Of a stretch of 64,000 nt of DNA, positions 1 to 8,810 are shown piece by piece. Origin of the DNA: Micromonospora lupini str. Lupac 08. GTDB lineage: Bacteria; Actinomycetota; Actinomycetes; Mycobacteriales; Micromonosporaceae. Under the pieces are notes generated by a model. The model was not told the DNA's origin and ran no database searches. It worked only from the letters and a program-made list of their open reading frames with translations. The translations under genes and the position numbers were made by a program. The stretch covers positions 1,744,125 through 1,808,124 of the forward strand of contig NZ_HF570108.1 of the NCBI RefSeq assembly GCF_000297395.2. Reading direction: 5' to 3'. Positions within the stretch are counted from its first letter, which is position 1. Each line of letters opens with the position of its first letter.

Positions 1-293
1 ACGACGGCGACGCGGCGCTGCTCTGGGCCGACGTCGCCGACGGGCCGGAGCTGCTGCGGCGGGTCGCGGGGCTGCCCGGCTTCGGCAAGCAGAAGGCGCA
101 GATCTTCGTGGCCCTGCTCGGCAAGCGGTTCGGGGTGACCCCGCAGGACTGGCGGACGGCGGCCGGCGGGTACGGCGATCCCGGCGCGTACCGGTCGGTG
201 GCGGACGTCACCGACGCCGACTCGCTGCGCCGGGTGCGGGAGTACAAGCAGCAGATGAAGGCGGCAGCCAGGGCCAAGACCGCCGACGGCTGA
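1..293 (+). CDS. HhH-GPD-type DNA repair protein, C-terminal part
   Basis: The frame is open from the window edge, so the start lies outside. The visible 97 residues contain LPGFGKQKAQIFVALLGKRFG, a helix-hairpin-helix-like Gly-rich segment, followed by a short charged tail rich in Lys/Ala. This fits the small actinobacterial HhH-GPD base-excision-repair-like proteins, which would bind DNA through the hairpin; the catalytic part is not visible, so glycosylase activity cannot be judged. It is convergent with the toxin-antitoxin pair, with only 9 bp between the stop codons. Family assignment is from memory of the motif and is moderate. Confidence 0.55.
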   Translation, partial: DGDAALLWADVADGPELLRRVAGLPGFGKQKAQIFVALLGKRFGVTPQDWRTAAGGYGDPGAYRSVADVTDADSLRRVREYKQQMKAAARAKTADG

Positions 294-302
294 CCCGCGC
301 GC

Positions 303-614
303 TCAGGCGGCGGTCGGGTGGGCCAGCGAGGCCAGCGCCCGCCGGACGTCGGCGAGGGAGACGGTGGCGGAATCGTCCAGGTCGGCGAGGCCGGCCTCGA
401 TCCACTGCCGCATCAGCGTGGTGACCCCGATGCCCCGGGCGTCGGCGGCGGCGCGGACCCGCTCGTAGGTCTCCAGCGGCAGTCGCACCGATCGGCTCAC
501 CATCGGCACGTCCGTGTCGGGGGTCGGCAGGTCCACCCCCGGGCTGTCGTCGATCAGGTCGGCGAGCCGGTCGTCGCCGCTGTGGAACTGCTTGGTCGCG
601 TCGTTACGGTGCAT
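303..614 (-). CDS. BrnA-like ribbon-helix-helix antitoxin
   Basis: A 103-residue acidic protein. Residues about 41-76 (RSVRLPLETYERVRAAADAR and the following helix GVTTLMRQWIEAGL) look like a ribbon-helix-helix DNA-binding fold: a short basic strand and two helices. The gene lies 13 nt downstream of a BrnT-like toxin gene, in the toxin-first order typical of BrnT/BrnA. I chose ATG at 614 because GAGGAGG sits 8 nt upstream; GTG at 620 would be only 2 nt from that site. Expected role (family knowledge): neutralise the toxin and repress the shared promoter. CopG-like or orphan RHH regulators are alternatives. Confidence 0.6.
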   Translation of the reverse strand: MHRNDATKQFHSGDDRLADLIDDSPGVDLPTPDTDVPMVSRSVRLPLETYERVRAAADARGIGVTTLMRQWIEAGLADLDDSATVSLADVRRALASLAHPTAA

Positions 615-627
615 CGTCACGGCCTCC

Positions 628-915
628 TCATCGGCGATCTCTCCGCACGGCCTCGTCGTAGCGCTTCGACTCGACGTCGCTCAGCTCGCGGGCGGAGAGG
701 ATGTCCCAGTCGTTGTCGGTGCCGTCGGCCTCGGCGAGCAGCACCGCCAGGCGGCGGCCGCGCCGGCCGGCGGCGTAGACCACCATCACGTCGTCACCCA
801 GGTGGCGGATGACCCGTCGAGCGCTGTGCAGCGCCTCCCAGACTTCCCCGGGTGTGACGTCGTAGACCCTCAGGTTGGCCAACGCCTCGTCGGTGAAGCT
901 GAACCTGCTGCCCAC
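628..915 (-). CDS. BrnT-like toxin
   Basis: A 95-residue basic protein. The segment FTDEALANLRVYDVTPGEVW near the N-terminus and the C-terminal ILSARELSDVESKRYDEAVR resemble the BrnT pattern (a small RNase-like fold ending in a SARxxxxxERxxY helix). The frame extends upstream to an ATG at 960, but GTG at 915 is preferred: a TACGCT hexamer lies 7 nt upstream and no Shine-Dalgarno is present, giving a leaderless start with the conserved part beginning a few residues in. Toxic activity, presumably mRNA cleavage, is inferred from the family only; divergent DUF4258-type proteins are an alternative. Confidence 0.55.
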   Translation of the reverse strand: MGSRFSFTDEALANLRVYDVTPGEVWEALHSARRVIRHLGDDVMVVYAAGRRGRRLAVLLAEADGTDNDWDILSARELSDVESKRYDEAVRRDRR

Positions 916-922
916 GTCGGGC

Positions 923-928
923 AGCGTA
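923..928 (-). promoter_or_regulatory. Probable leaderless -10 element (TACGCT) of the toxin gene
   Basis: On the minus strand TACGCT ends 7 nt before the GTG at 915. No Shine-Dalgarno is visible. Spacing and consensus (TANNNT) match other leaderless-type starts in this window. Confidence 0.5.
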
Positions 929-1019
929 CCACGCCCGTAACACGCACCGGGCTGGGTCAATTTTCGCTGATCACGCCTCCGTGGTGACAGGATGGGGCGT
1001 AATCCCCTCGAGGAGGTCC

Positions 1020-1379
1020 ATGGTGAAGCGTCAGGCGTACCAGCCGATTCTGATCACCGATGCCTCGCGCAGCCAGAATGATCAGCTCACCAGCCGTCAG
1101 CGCCGCTATGTCCTCATGATGGGCATCCGGGTGGCCTGCATCATCGTCGGCGCGATCCTGGTCGGCGCGAACGCCCCACTGCTCTGGGTCTGGCTGCCGC
1201 TGTGCGCCCTCGGCATGGTGCTCATTCCGTGGCTGGCCGTGCTGCTGGCCAACGACCGGCCGCCCAAGGAGGAGCACCGGCTGGCCAATCGGTTCCACAG
1301 CCGGCGGCAGGACGACACCCCGCCGATGAGTCTCACCGCAGAGGAGCGCCCACACAAGGTCATCGACATCGAGCCCTGA
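1020..1379 (+). CDS. DUF3099 small membrane protein
   Basis: A 119-residue protein. It begins with a hydrophilic stretch (SQNDQLTSRQRRYVLMMGIR), then two membrane helices at about residues 25-48 and 50-72 separated by a short turn, then a hydrophilic cytoplasmic tail containing KEEHRLANRFH. This layout matches the DUF3099 family, widespread in actinobacteria and of unknown function. The start ATG at 1020 has GAGGAGGT 4 nt upstream. It is monocistronic and ends inside a terminator-like hairpin, convergent with the kinase gene. Confidence 0.75.
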   Translation: MVKRQAYQPILITDASRSQNDQLTSRQRRYVLMMGIRVACIIVGAILVGANAPLLWVWLPLCALGMVLIPWLAVLLANDRPPKEEHRLANRFHSRRQDDTPPMSLTAEERPHKVIDIEP

Positions 1380-1399
1380 CCCACGAGCGGGTCAGGGCT
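1372..1399 (+). terminator. Hairpin overlapping the DUF3099 stop codon
   Basis: AGCCCTGACCC pairs perfectly with GGGTCAGGGCT around the loop ACGAGC (11-bp stem). The TGA stop at 1377-1379 is inside the left arm. No T-run follows, which is normal for high-GC actinobacterial terminators. Confidence 0.55.
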
Positions 1400-1430
1400 C
1401 GACAGTCACGGCCGCGATGGGGGTCCTGCG

Positions 1431-1472
1431 CCGGCCGTTACGGCTGTGGCGGTGCTCCGGCCGTTACGGCTG
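1431..1472. repeat. Direct repeat pair of 16 bp spanning the kinase stop codon
   Basis: CCGGCCGTTACGGCTG occurs at 1431-1446 and again at 1457-1472. The second copy contains the TAA stop (1464-1466, minus strand) of the kinase gene, so the region just beyond the gene is a short duplication of its 3' end. Confidence 0.6.
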
Positions 1473-2363
1473 CGGGCGTGCGCCGGCTGTGGAGACTGCC
1501 AGCGCGCCCAGGTCGGTGGCGCGGCTCAGCGCCGCGGTCGGGCTGGCGCCGGCGAGCCACGCGGTGAGCAGACCGGCCGCGAAGGCGTCGCCCGCGCCCG
1601 TGACGTCCACCACCGCCACCCGGCGGGCCGCGGCCGCGCAGACCGGCGTGGTGCGGTCCACCCAGACCGCTCCCGCCGCGCCACGTTTGACCACCACCCG
1701 CCGGGCCGTCGCCGACAGCGCCCGCCCCTGTGCCGCCGGATCCAGCCCGCCGGCCAGCACCGTCGCCTCGTCCGCGTTGACAAGCAGCAGGTCGACGTCG
1801 CGTACCCAACCCAGGAAGGTCCGCGCGCCGACCCGCCGCAGCGGCGCCGCGGACGCCGCGTCGACGCTCGTGGTGAGCCCGCGCTCGCGGGCGGCGGCCA
1901 GCGCCCGCAACCCCGCGCCGCGCGACCCGGCGTCCAACAGGGTGTACGCGGACAGGTGCAGATGCCCCGCGTCGGGCACCGCCGCGAGGGCCTTCTCCAC
2001 GTGCTCGGCGCTCAACGCGAGGTTCGCGCCCCGCGACGTGACCATGGTCCGCTCGCCGTCGGAGGCCAGCACGATCACCGTGCCGGTCGCGGCGCCCACC
2101 ACCCGCTCGACGGCGCAGTCCACGCCCGCGTGGTCCAGCTCGGCCACCCGGTCGCGCCCGGCGTCGTCGTCGCCGACCGCGCCCACGAGCGTGACGGTAA
2201 CCCCCTGTGCCGCGATCCAGGCGGCGGTGTTGGCCGCCTGCCCGCCGCCGCCGAAACTGATCTCGGCCCCGGTGTCCGAACCGGCCGCGAGCGGCCCGGA
2301 CAGCACCGCCACCACGTCGGTGATCACGTCCCCGACGACGACCACGCGGGCCGGACGGGTCAT
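1464..2363 (-). CDS. PfkB-family kinase, probable pseudouridine kinase
   Basis: A 299-residue ribokinase-fold protein. The N-terminal [14 protein letters not shown] strand, the substrate-binding [18 protein letters not shown] near residues 37-54 and the ATP/anion-hole motif [14 protein letters not shown] near residue 257, with the catalytic Asp, are intact. Its ATG overlaps the stop of psuG by 4 bp (ATGA), so the two are translationally coupled. In pseudouridine catabolism a PfkB kinase makes pseudouridine 5'-phosphate, which PsuG cleaves; that coupling is the main reason for the substrate assignment. Adenosine or ribose kinase activity cannot be excluded from sequence alone. Confidence 0.75.
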   Translation of the reverse strand: MTRPARVVVVGDVITDVVAVLSGPLAAGSDTGAEISFGGGGQAANTAAWIAAQGVTVTLVGAVGDDDAGRDRVAELDHAGVDCAVERVVGAATGTVIVLASDGERTMVTSRGANLALSAEHVEKALAAVPDAGHLHLSAYTLLDAGSRGAGLRALAAARERGLTTSVDAASAAPLRRVGARTFLGWVRDVDLLLVNADEATVLAGGLDPAAQGRALSATARRVVVKRGAAGAVWVDRTTPVCAAAARRVAVVDVTGAGDAFAAGLLTAWLAGASPTAALSRATDLGALAVSTAGARPQP

Positions 2364-3295
2364 GCCGGTACGGCGGAGGTGCGGGCGACCGCGGCGACCG
2401 CGATGCGCGCGGCCAGGTCGGCGTTGCGCAGGATGATCCGGACGTTCACCGCCAGGCTCGCGCCCTCGGTGGCCGCGTGGAAGTACGCCAGCAGGTACGG
2501 CGTGACGGCCTTGCCGGTCACCCCGTCCCGCTCCAGCCGGGCCAGGCCCTCGGCGAGGGTCCGGTCGTGCAACTCCGGGTCGAGCTGCTCGTCGACCGGC
2601 AGCGGGTTGGCGACGAGCAGACCACCGGTGTGCACGGCGTGCTCGTCCCGGGCGGCCAGCACGGCGGCGACCTGCTCCGGGGAGTCCACCGACCAGTCCA
2701 GGTCGAAGCCCGCGTCGGTGAGGTAGAAGCCGGGGAAGCGACGGGTGCGGTAGCCGATGACGGCGACCCCGAGGGTCTCCAGGCGCTCAAGCGTCGCGCC
2801 CACGTCGAGGATCGACTTGACCCCCGCGCAGACCACGGTGATCGGGGTCTGGGCCAGGGTGACCAGGTCGGCCGACTCGTCGAAGGTGTGCGCCGCCTCC
2901 CGGTGCACCCCGCCCAGGCCGCCCGTCGCGAACACCCCGATGCCGGCGGCGGCGGCCACCGCGCTGGTAGCCGCCACGGTGGTGGCGCCGTCCGCGCCGG
3001 TCGCGGCCGCCACGGCCAGGTCGCGGACCGAGAGCTTCGTCACGCCATCGACGGTGGCGAGTCGGGTCAGCTGCGCGTCGTCCAGGCCGACCACCAGCTC
3101 CCCGCCGATCATGCCGATCGTCGCCGGCACCGCCCCGGCGTCCCGGACCGCCTGCTCGATCTCCCGGGCCACCCGCAGGTTCTGCGGACGGGGCAGGCCG
3201 TGCGAGACGATGGTGCTCTCCAGGGCGACGACGGGCCGGCCGTCGCGCAGGGCGACGGCGACCTCGGTGCCGTAGCTGATGCGAAAGTCAGTCAC
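2360..3295 (-). CDS. psuG: Pseudouridine-5'-phosphate glycosidase
   Basis: A 311-residue protein with the PsuG signatures: [17 protein letters not shown] near the N-terminus, [30 protein letters not shown] and [15 protein letters not shown], which carries the family's active-site lysine. It reversibly splits pseudouridine 5'-phosphate to uracil and ribose 5-phosphate in the cytoplasm. The open frame extends upstream to 3430, but homologous sequence starts at GTG 3295 ([19 protein letters not shown]). A TACCGT hexamer 6 nt upstream of that GTG supports a leaderless start there. It is first in an operon with the kinase and divergent from the DUF3039 gene. Confidence 0.9.
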   Translation of the reverse strand: MTDFRISYGTEVAVALRDGRPVVALESTIVSHGLPRPQNLRVAREIEQAVRDAGAVPATIGMIGGELVVGLDDAQLTRLATVDGVTKLSVRDLAVAAATGADGATTVAATSAVAAAAGIGVFATGGLGGVHREAAHTFDESADLVTLAQTPITVVCAGVKSILDVGATLERLETLGVAVIGYRTRRFPGFYLTDAGFDLDWSVDSPEQVAAVLAARDEHAVHTGGLLVANPLPVDEQLDPELHDRTLAEGLARLERDGVTGKAVTPYLLAYFHAATEGASLAVNVRIILRNADLAARIAVAAVARTSAVPA

Positions 3296-3301
3296 ACCGG
3301 C

Positions 3302-3307
3302 ACGGTA
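3302..3307 (-). promoter_or_regulatory. Probable leaderless -10 element (TACCGT) of psuG
   Basis: TACCGT on the minus strand ends 6 nt before GTG 3295. No Shine-Dalgarno is present. A TTGAGC lies about 20 nt upstream as a possible weak -35. Confidence 0.5.
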
Positions 3308-3383
3308 CGGGGTCGGACCCGGACCGGGCTCAAGTGGACCCGGCCGTGATGACCTGCCAAACTTGACGGTCGGAGGTGCAGAC

Positions 3384-3602
3384 GTGAGCACAGAGGTTCT
3401 CGAGCGTCCGGAACTGAAGGACGCCGACACCGGTCCCGAGATGTTCCACTACGTCCGCAAGGAGAAGATCGCCGAGAGTGCCGTCATGGGCACCTTCGTC
3501 GTCGCGCTCTGCGGGGAGACCTTCCCGGTCACCAAGGCGGCCAAGCCGGGCTCGCCGGTCTGCCCCAAGTGCAAGGAGATCTACGACTCGTACCGCGAGT
3601 GA
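3384..3602 (+). CDS. DUF3039 zinc-ribbon-like protein
   Basis: A 72-residue protein with [10 protein letters not shown] near the C-terminus and an earlier Cys in [11 protein letters not shown], giving a possible three-Cys metal site. This matches DUF3039, a small conserved actinobacterial family of unknown function. GTG at 3384 is chosen because CGGAGG lies 7 nt upstream; longer upstream reading is rich in Pro/Gly and not conserved-looking. It is the first gene rightward from the divergent region with psuG, with 40 bp to the TRIC channel gene. Confidence 0.8.
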   Translation: MSTEVLERPELKDADTGPEMFHYVRKEKIAESAVMGTFVVALCGETFPVTKAAKPGSPVCPKCKEIYDSYRE

Positions 3603-3630
3603 ACCCCGGCCGGCGCTCCGGCCGGCGACG

Positions 3631-3636
3631 TAGCCT
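3631..3636 (+). promoter_or_regulatory. Probable leaderless -10 element (TAGCCT) of the TRIC gene
   Basis: TAGCCT ends 6 nt before GTG 3643 and no Shine-Dalgarno precedes that start, so the channel gene may be transcribed separately from DUF3039. Confidence 0.5.
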
Positions 3637-3642
3637 GCGGCG

Positions 3643-4305
3643 GTGACCACCTCCACCGCCCTGCTCCTCGCCGACCTGACCGGGGTGGCGGTCTTCGCCG
3701 CCTCCGGCGCCTCGGCGGCGGTGGCCAAACGACTCGACCTGTTCGGCGTCGCGTTCGTCGGCTTCGTGGCCGCGCTCGGCGGCGGGATCCTCCGCGACCT
3801 GGTCATCGACGAGGTGCCGCCGCTCGCCTTCGCCGACTGGCGGTACGCCGCCACCGCGGCGGTCACCGCGCTCGCCGTCTTCTGGCTCCACCCGCAGCTC
3901 GCCCGACTGCGCACCACGGTGCTGGTGCTCGACGCGGCGGGCCTCGGTCTGTTCACCGTCACCGGCACGCTCAAGGCGCTCGACGCCCGGGTGCCGGCGG
4001 TCGGCGCCTGCCTGATCGGCATGCTCACCGCGATCGGCGGCGGGCTCGGCCGGGACCTGCTGACCGCCGAGATCCCGGTGGTGCTGCGCCGGGAGATCTA
4101 CGCGGTGGCCGCCCTGGCCGGATCGGTCGTGGTGGTCCTGCTGCACGTCACCGACCAGACCGGGCCGGCGCCGCTCACCGCCGCCGCCGTCGGGGTGGTC
4201 GGGCTGCGGCTCGTCGCGTTGCGCCGCCGCTGGTCCGCGCCGGTGGCGACGCTGCGGCCACCGCGGGCGAGCGGAGCCGATCCGCGCACCGACCGGGACT
4301 GGTGA
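3643..4305 (+). CDS. Trimeric intracellular cation (TRIC) channel family protein
   Basis: A 220-residue polytopic protein with about seven membrane helices. It shows the internal duplication of the family: FVAALGGGILRDLV near residue 50 and GMLTAIGGGLGRDLL near residue 130, each a Gly-Gly-Gly plus Arg-Asp motif after a helix. These are hallmarks of UPF0126/YicG-type bacterial TRIC channels, K+-permeable in studied members. The last 25 residues are hydrophilic. GTG 3643 is preceded by a TANNNT hexamer and no ribosome-binding site. Ion selectivity here is inferred only. Confidence 0.85.
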   Translation: MTTSTALLLADLTGVAVFAASGASAAVAKRLDLFGVAFVGFVAALGGGILRDLVIDEVPPLAFADWRYAATAAVTALAVFWLHPQLARLRTTVLVLDAAGLGLFTVTGTLKALDARVPAVGACLIGMLTAIGGGLGRDLLTAEIPVVLRREIYAVAALAGSVVVVLLHVTDQTGPAPLTAAAVGVVGLRLVALRRRWSAPVATLRPPRASGADPRTDRDW

Positions 4306-4419
4306 GGCGGGCCGTGCCGGCGTGGTGAAGGTGGCCGTGCCGGAGTGATGCGGCCCGTTCTGCTGGGGTGGCGGATGTGACGGGCGTGGTGTCGCCTGGG
4401 CCGACGGGCCCGCGCTGGT

Positions 4420-4425
4420 TATGCT
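4420..4425 (+). promoter_or_regulatory. Candidate -10 element (TATGCT) of the helicase gene
   Basis: TATGCT would start transcription near 4432, giving a leader of about 34 nt before the ATG at 4466, which has GGAGG upstream. It overlaps an in-frame ATG at 4421, arguing against that codon as the start. No clear -35. Confidence 0.4.
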
Positions 4426-4465
4426 GAGTCGGCCTTCGCGGCAGCTTCTGCGCGGAGGCGTTTTC

Positions 4466-6265
4466 ATGGGCGGCGGTACTCGTGGCCCTCGCCCGGTGTC
4501 CGCCCTCGTGCGGTCGGAGAGGAGCTTTCGCGTGGCAGCCCGGACGCCGGTGCTCGAGACGTTCCCGGCACTACGTGCCTGGCAGCGCAAGGCCCTGGTG
4601 GAGTACCTGCGCCGGCGTACCGAGGACTTCACCGCCGTCGCCACGCCGGGCGCCGGCAAGACCACCTTCGCCCTGCGGATCGCTGCCGAGCTGCTCGGCG
4701 ACGGCACCGTCGAGGCGGTCACCGTGGTCGCACCCACCGAGCACCTGAAGAACCAGTGGGCCGAAGCCGCGGCCCGGGTGGGCATCCAGCTCGACGCCGC
4801 GTTCCGCAACGCCGACGTGCACTCGGCGGCCGACTTCCACGGCGCGGTGGTCACCTACGCCCAGGTGGGGATGGCCCCGCAGGTGCACCGGCGGCGCACC
4901 ATGACCCGTCGCACCCTGGTCATCCTCGACGAGATCCACCACGCCGGCGACTCCCGCTCCTGGGGCGACGGCGTCAAGAACGCCTTCGAGCCCGCCGTAC
5001 GCCGGCTGATGCTCACCGGTACGCCGTTCCGCTCCGACGACAACCCCATCCCGTTCGTCACCTACGAGCGGGGCGGTGACGGGCTGCTGCGCTCCCACGC
5101 CGACTCGGTGTACGGCTACGCCGACGCGCTGCGCGACGGCGTGGTCCGGCCGGTGCTCTTCCTGGCGTACTCGGGGGAGACCCGCTGGCGCACCAACGCG
5201 GGGGACGAGTTGGCGGCCCGCCTCGGCGAGCCGATGACCCAGGACCTGGTGGCGCAGGCGTGGCGTACCGCCCTGGACCCGGCGGGGGACTGGATGCCGC
5301 AGGTGCTGCGCGCCGCCGACGCCCGCCTCACCGTGCTGCGCAACGCCGGCATGCCCGACGCCGGTGGTCTGATCATCGCCACCGACCAGCAGACCGCCCG
5401 CTCGTACGCCAAGCTCATCGAGCAGGTGACCGGCGAGAGGGCCGCCGTGGTGCTCTCCGATGACCAGGGCGCGTCCGCGCGGATCGCGACGTTCGCGGCG
5501 TCCGACCAGCGGTGGCTGGTCGCGGTGCGGATGGTGTCCGAGGGGGTCGACATCCCCCGGCTGGCGGTCGGCGTCTACGCCACCAGCGCCAGCACCCCGC
5601 TCTACTTCGCCCAGGCGATCGGCCGGTTCGTGCGGGCCCGCCGCCCCGGCGAGACCGCCTCGGTCTTCCTGCCCAGCGTGCCGCACCTGCTCGGGCTGGC
5701 CAGCGAGATGGAGAACGAGCGGGACCACGTCCTCGGCAAACCCAAGGACTCCGACGGCCTCGACGACGACCTGCTGGAACGGGCGCAGCGCGACGACCAG
5801 GCCAGCGGGGAGTTGGAGAAGCGGTTCGCGGCGCTCTCGGCGACCGCCGAACTGGACCAGGTGATCTTCGACGGCGCGTCGTTCGGGACCGCCGCCCAGG
5901 CCGGCACCCCCGAGGAGGAGGAGTACCTCGGCCTGCCCGGTCTGCTCACCGCCGACCAGGTCTCGCTGCTGCTGACCAAGCGTCAGGCGGCGCAGCTCGC
6001 CGCCCAACGCCGTCGGACGGCCGACGGGGCCGCTCAGCCGGCCGCTGCGCCCACGGCGGCACCTCCGGCACCCCTGAGTGCCGCCCAGCGCCGTGTGGCG
6101 CTCCGGCGGCAACTGAACGCCCTGGTGGCCGCCCGGCACCATCGCACCGGCCAACCCCACGGCAAGATCCACGCCGAGCTGCGCCGGCTCTGCGGCGGCC
6201 CGCCGAGCGCCCAAGCCACCATCGAGCAGCTCGAGGAACGCATCGCGACGGTGCAGACCCTCTAG
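4466..6265 (+). CDS. SF2 DEAD/DEAH-box helicase
   Basis: A 599-residue protein. Motif I ATPGAGKTT is near residue 60, motif II is DEIHH near 155, motif III is LTGTPFRSD and the C-terminal RecA domain carries motif VI QAIGRFVRAR. The C-terminal 150 residues are Ala/Gln/Arg-rich (VSLLLTKRQAAQLAAQRRRT) and may bind nucleic acid or partners. Probable role: ATP-dependent remodelling of DNA or RNA; the substrate is unknown. Start choice: ATG 4466 has GGAGG 8 nt upstream. Alternatives are ATG 4421, which overlaps the likely -10, and GTG 4532, which has AGAGGAG. A terminator hairpin follows immediately. Confidence 0.85.
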   Translation: MGGGTRGPRPVSALVRSERSFRVAARTPVLETFPALRAWQRKALVEYLRRRTEDFTAVATPGAGKTTFALRIAAELLGDGTVEAVTVVAPTEHLKNQWAEAAARVGIQLDAAFRNADVHSAADFHGAVVTYAQVGMAPQVHRRRTMTRRTLVILDEIHHAGDSRSWGDGVKNAFEPAVRRLMLTGTPFRSDDNPIPFVTYERGGDGLLRSHADSVYGYADALRDGVVRPVLFLAYSGETRWRTNAGDELAARLGEPMTQDLVAQAWRTALDPAGDWMPQVLRAADARLTVLRNAGMPDAGGLIIATDQQTARSYAKLIEQVTGERAAVVLSDDQGASARIATFAASDQRWLVAVRMVSEGVDIPRLAVGVYATSASTPLYFAQAIGRFVRARRPGETASVFLPSVPHLLGLASEMENERDHVLGKPKDSDGLDDDLLERAQRDDQASGELEKRFAALSATAELDQVIFDGASFGTAAQAGTPEEEEYLGLPGLLTADQVSLLLTKRQAAQLAAQRRRTADGAAQPAAAPTAAPPAPLSAAQRRVALRRQLNALVAARHHRTGQPHGKIHAELRRLCGGPPSAQATIEQLEERIATVQTL

Positions 6266-6268
6266 CCC

Positions 6269-6288
6269 GGCTGCCGCTTCCGGCAGCC
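6269..6288 (+). terminator. Terminator hairpin after the helicase gene
   Basis: GGCTGCCG and CGGCAGCC form an 8-bp perfect stem with a CTTC loop, starting 3 nt after the stop codon. There is no T-run. Confidence 0.6.
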
Positions 6289-6301
6289 CAGCCTGCGTTG
6301 A

Positions 6302-6375
6302 TCCACTCCGCTTCGTGGAAGACGCGGTATCCGCCTCGGGTGGACACCGCGTCTTCCAGGAACCCGAGTGCGGAG
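6302..6375. other. Structured non-coding element between two terminators
   Basis: A 12-bp perfect inverted repeat (6317-6328, GGAAGACGCGGT; 6346-6357, ACCGCGTCTTCC) surrounds a 17-nt loop. An outer 6-bp stem pairs CTCCGC (6306-6311) with GCGGAG (6370-6375). CTCGGG in the loop (6335-6340) is complementary to CCCGAG (6363-6368), allowing an alternative fold or loop tertiary contact. No reading frame covers it. It could be a small RNA, a REP-like element or a remnant. Confidence 0.45.
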
Positions 6376-6384
6376 ACAGGAAAA

Positions 6385-6422
6385 AGCCCGCCGGAGGCCC
6401 CCATGGGGGCCTCCGGCGGGCT
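6385..6422 (-). terminator. Strong terminator of the DUF7455 gene
   Basis: An 18-bp perfect palindromic stem (AGCCCGCCGGAGGCCCCC with its complement) has a minimal AT-centred loop. On the minus strand it is followed by TTTTT, making this a canonical intrinsic terminator 16 nt past the DUF7455 stop. It may also act on rightward transcription. Confidence 0.8.
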
Positions 6423-6438
6423 ATGTCGGTCTACGGAC

Positions 6439-6672
6439 TCAGTTCGCCATCAGATCGGCGCCACGCCAGCTGAAATCGGGCTCCGTCGCGAACCGCTCGG
6501 TGATCTTCACGAGATCCTCCGCGTACTTGTTCGCGTGGTGCCCGCAGAACACCAGCTCGCTCCCACCCACCAGAGTGATCCGGAGCTTACCGGCAGCATT
6601 GCAGCGGTCGCACCGTTCATCGGCGGCTGGGGGTGCCACCGTTTCGGGCGGCGGCGTGAGGGTCGAGTTCAT
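6439..6672 (-). CDS. DUF7455 small zinc-binding-type protein
   Basis: A 77-residue protein. CDRCNAAGKLRITLVGG is followed by LVFCGHHANKYAEDLVKI, giving a C-x2-C ... C-x-x-H type cluster likely to bind one metal. This matches the small actinobacterial DUF7455 family, often found beside the principal sigma-factor gene; function unknown. ATG 6672 has GAGGAGG 7 nt upstream, so the longer frame from 6705 is rejected. It is downstream of rpoD on the same strand but separated by about 245 bp and a hairpin, so probably transcribed separately. Confidence 0.75.
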   Translation of the reverse strand: MNSTLTPPPETVAPPAADERCDRCNAAGKLRITLVGGSELVFCGHHANKYAEDLVKITERFATEPDFSWRGADLMAN

Positions 6673-6860
6673 CGCCTTCCTCCTCTGGTCGTCACCGATG
6701 AACAATCTCTTCGGTCGTTGCTCACCTATCGTGCAACACCCTTGCTAGGCGCTGCCTTCCCTGTGTGCCCGCGGGGGACCGAGGTCACACCTGGCAGGGA
6801 CAGTGTGCCGTGCACCCAGGGTGCCACGTCAACGATCACATTCGTGCATCCGGACGATCT

Positions 6861-6885
6861 CCATCTGGTGTTGCACACCAGGTGG
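6861..6885 (-). terminator. Hairpin downstream of the sigma-factor gene
   Basis: CCATCTGGTGT pairs with ACACCAGGTGG around TGC: an 11-bp stem with one G-T pair, about 33 nt beyond the rpoD stop. A TTTT run lies just upstream of it on the minus strand rather than downstream, so termination efficiency is uncertain. Confidence 0.45.
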
Positions 6886-6917
6886 TCAAAACGACACGTT
6901 CGGTTGACGAAACCGGC

Positions 6918-8522
<1,605 letters not shown>

Positions 8523-8665
8523 GAATGACCTTCCGGAGGCGAAGAGCGGGCACGGCCGGGTCGTCCGGCACAGCGTGGGGCAACCGGCCGGGCGATGTGG
8601 TTGAGGGACCCCCGTGTCCCGGGCCGGCCGGTGGTCGGCGGTCCGTGGCGCGTGGGCAGGGGTGA

Positions 8666-8671
8666 ATTGTA
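8666..8671 (-). promoter_or_regulatory. Possible -10 element (TACAAT) upstream of rpoD
   Basis: TACAAT on the minus strand would give an rpoD leader of roughly 135 nt. No good -35 (TTGACA-like) is found 16-18 nt upstream. This is the best -10 match in the 8523-8810 gap between divergent rpoD and the monophosphatase gene; the gap otherwise shows nothing clear. Confidence 0.3.
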
Positions 8672-8810
8672 ACGCCGTCTGCGGCGATCATCCTGCGCCG
8701 CACGGCGTAACGGCGGCGGGACCGCCGATTCGGCGCAGATGTGGACTTTGTAAGGATGATACTCGCGCACGGCCCGGAACGCCCCGGTCGTACGGGAAGG
8801 GGACCCTGGA

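Noticed and set aside
4421..4423. ATG as start of the helicase
   Set aside because: It lies within the likely -10 (TATGCT), has no ribosome-binding site, and the codons up to 4466 have weak third-position GC.
6306..6375. Confident pseudoknot call for the structured island
   Set aside because: The 5-nt linker would have to cross a 12-bp stem, which is sterically unlikely with the full stem formed; alternative pairing is stated instead.
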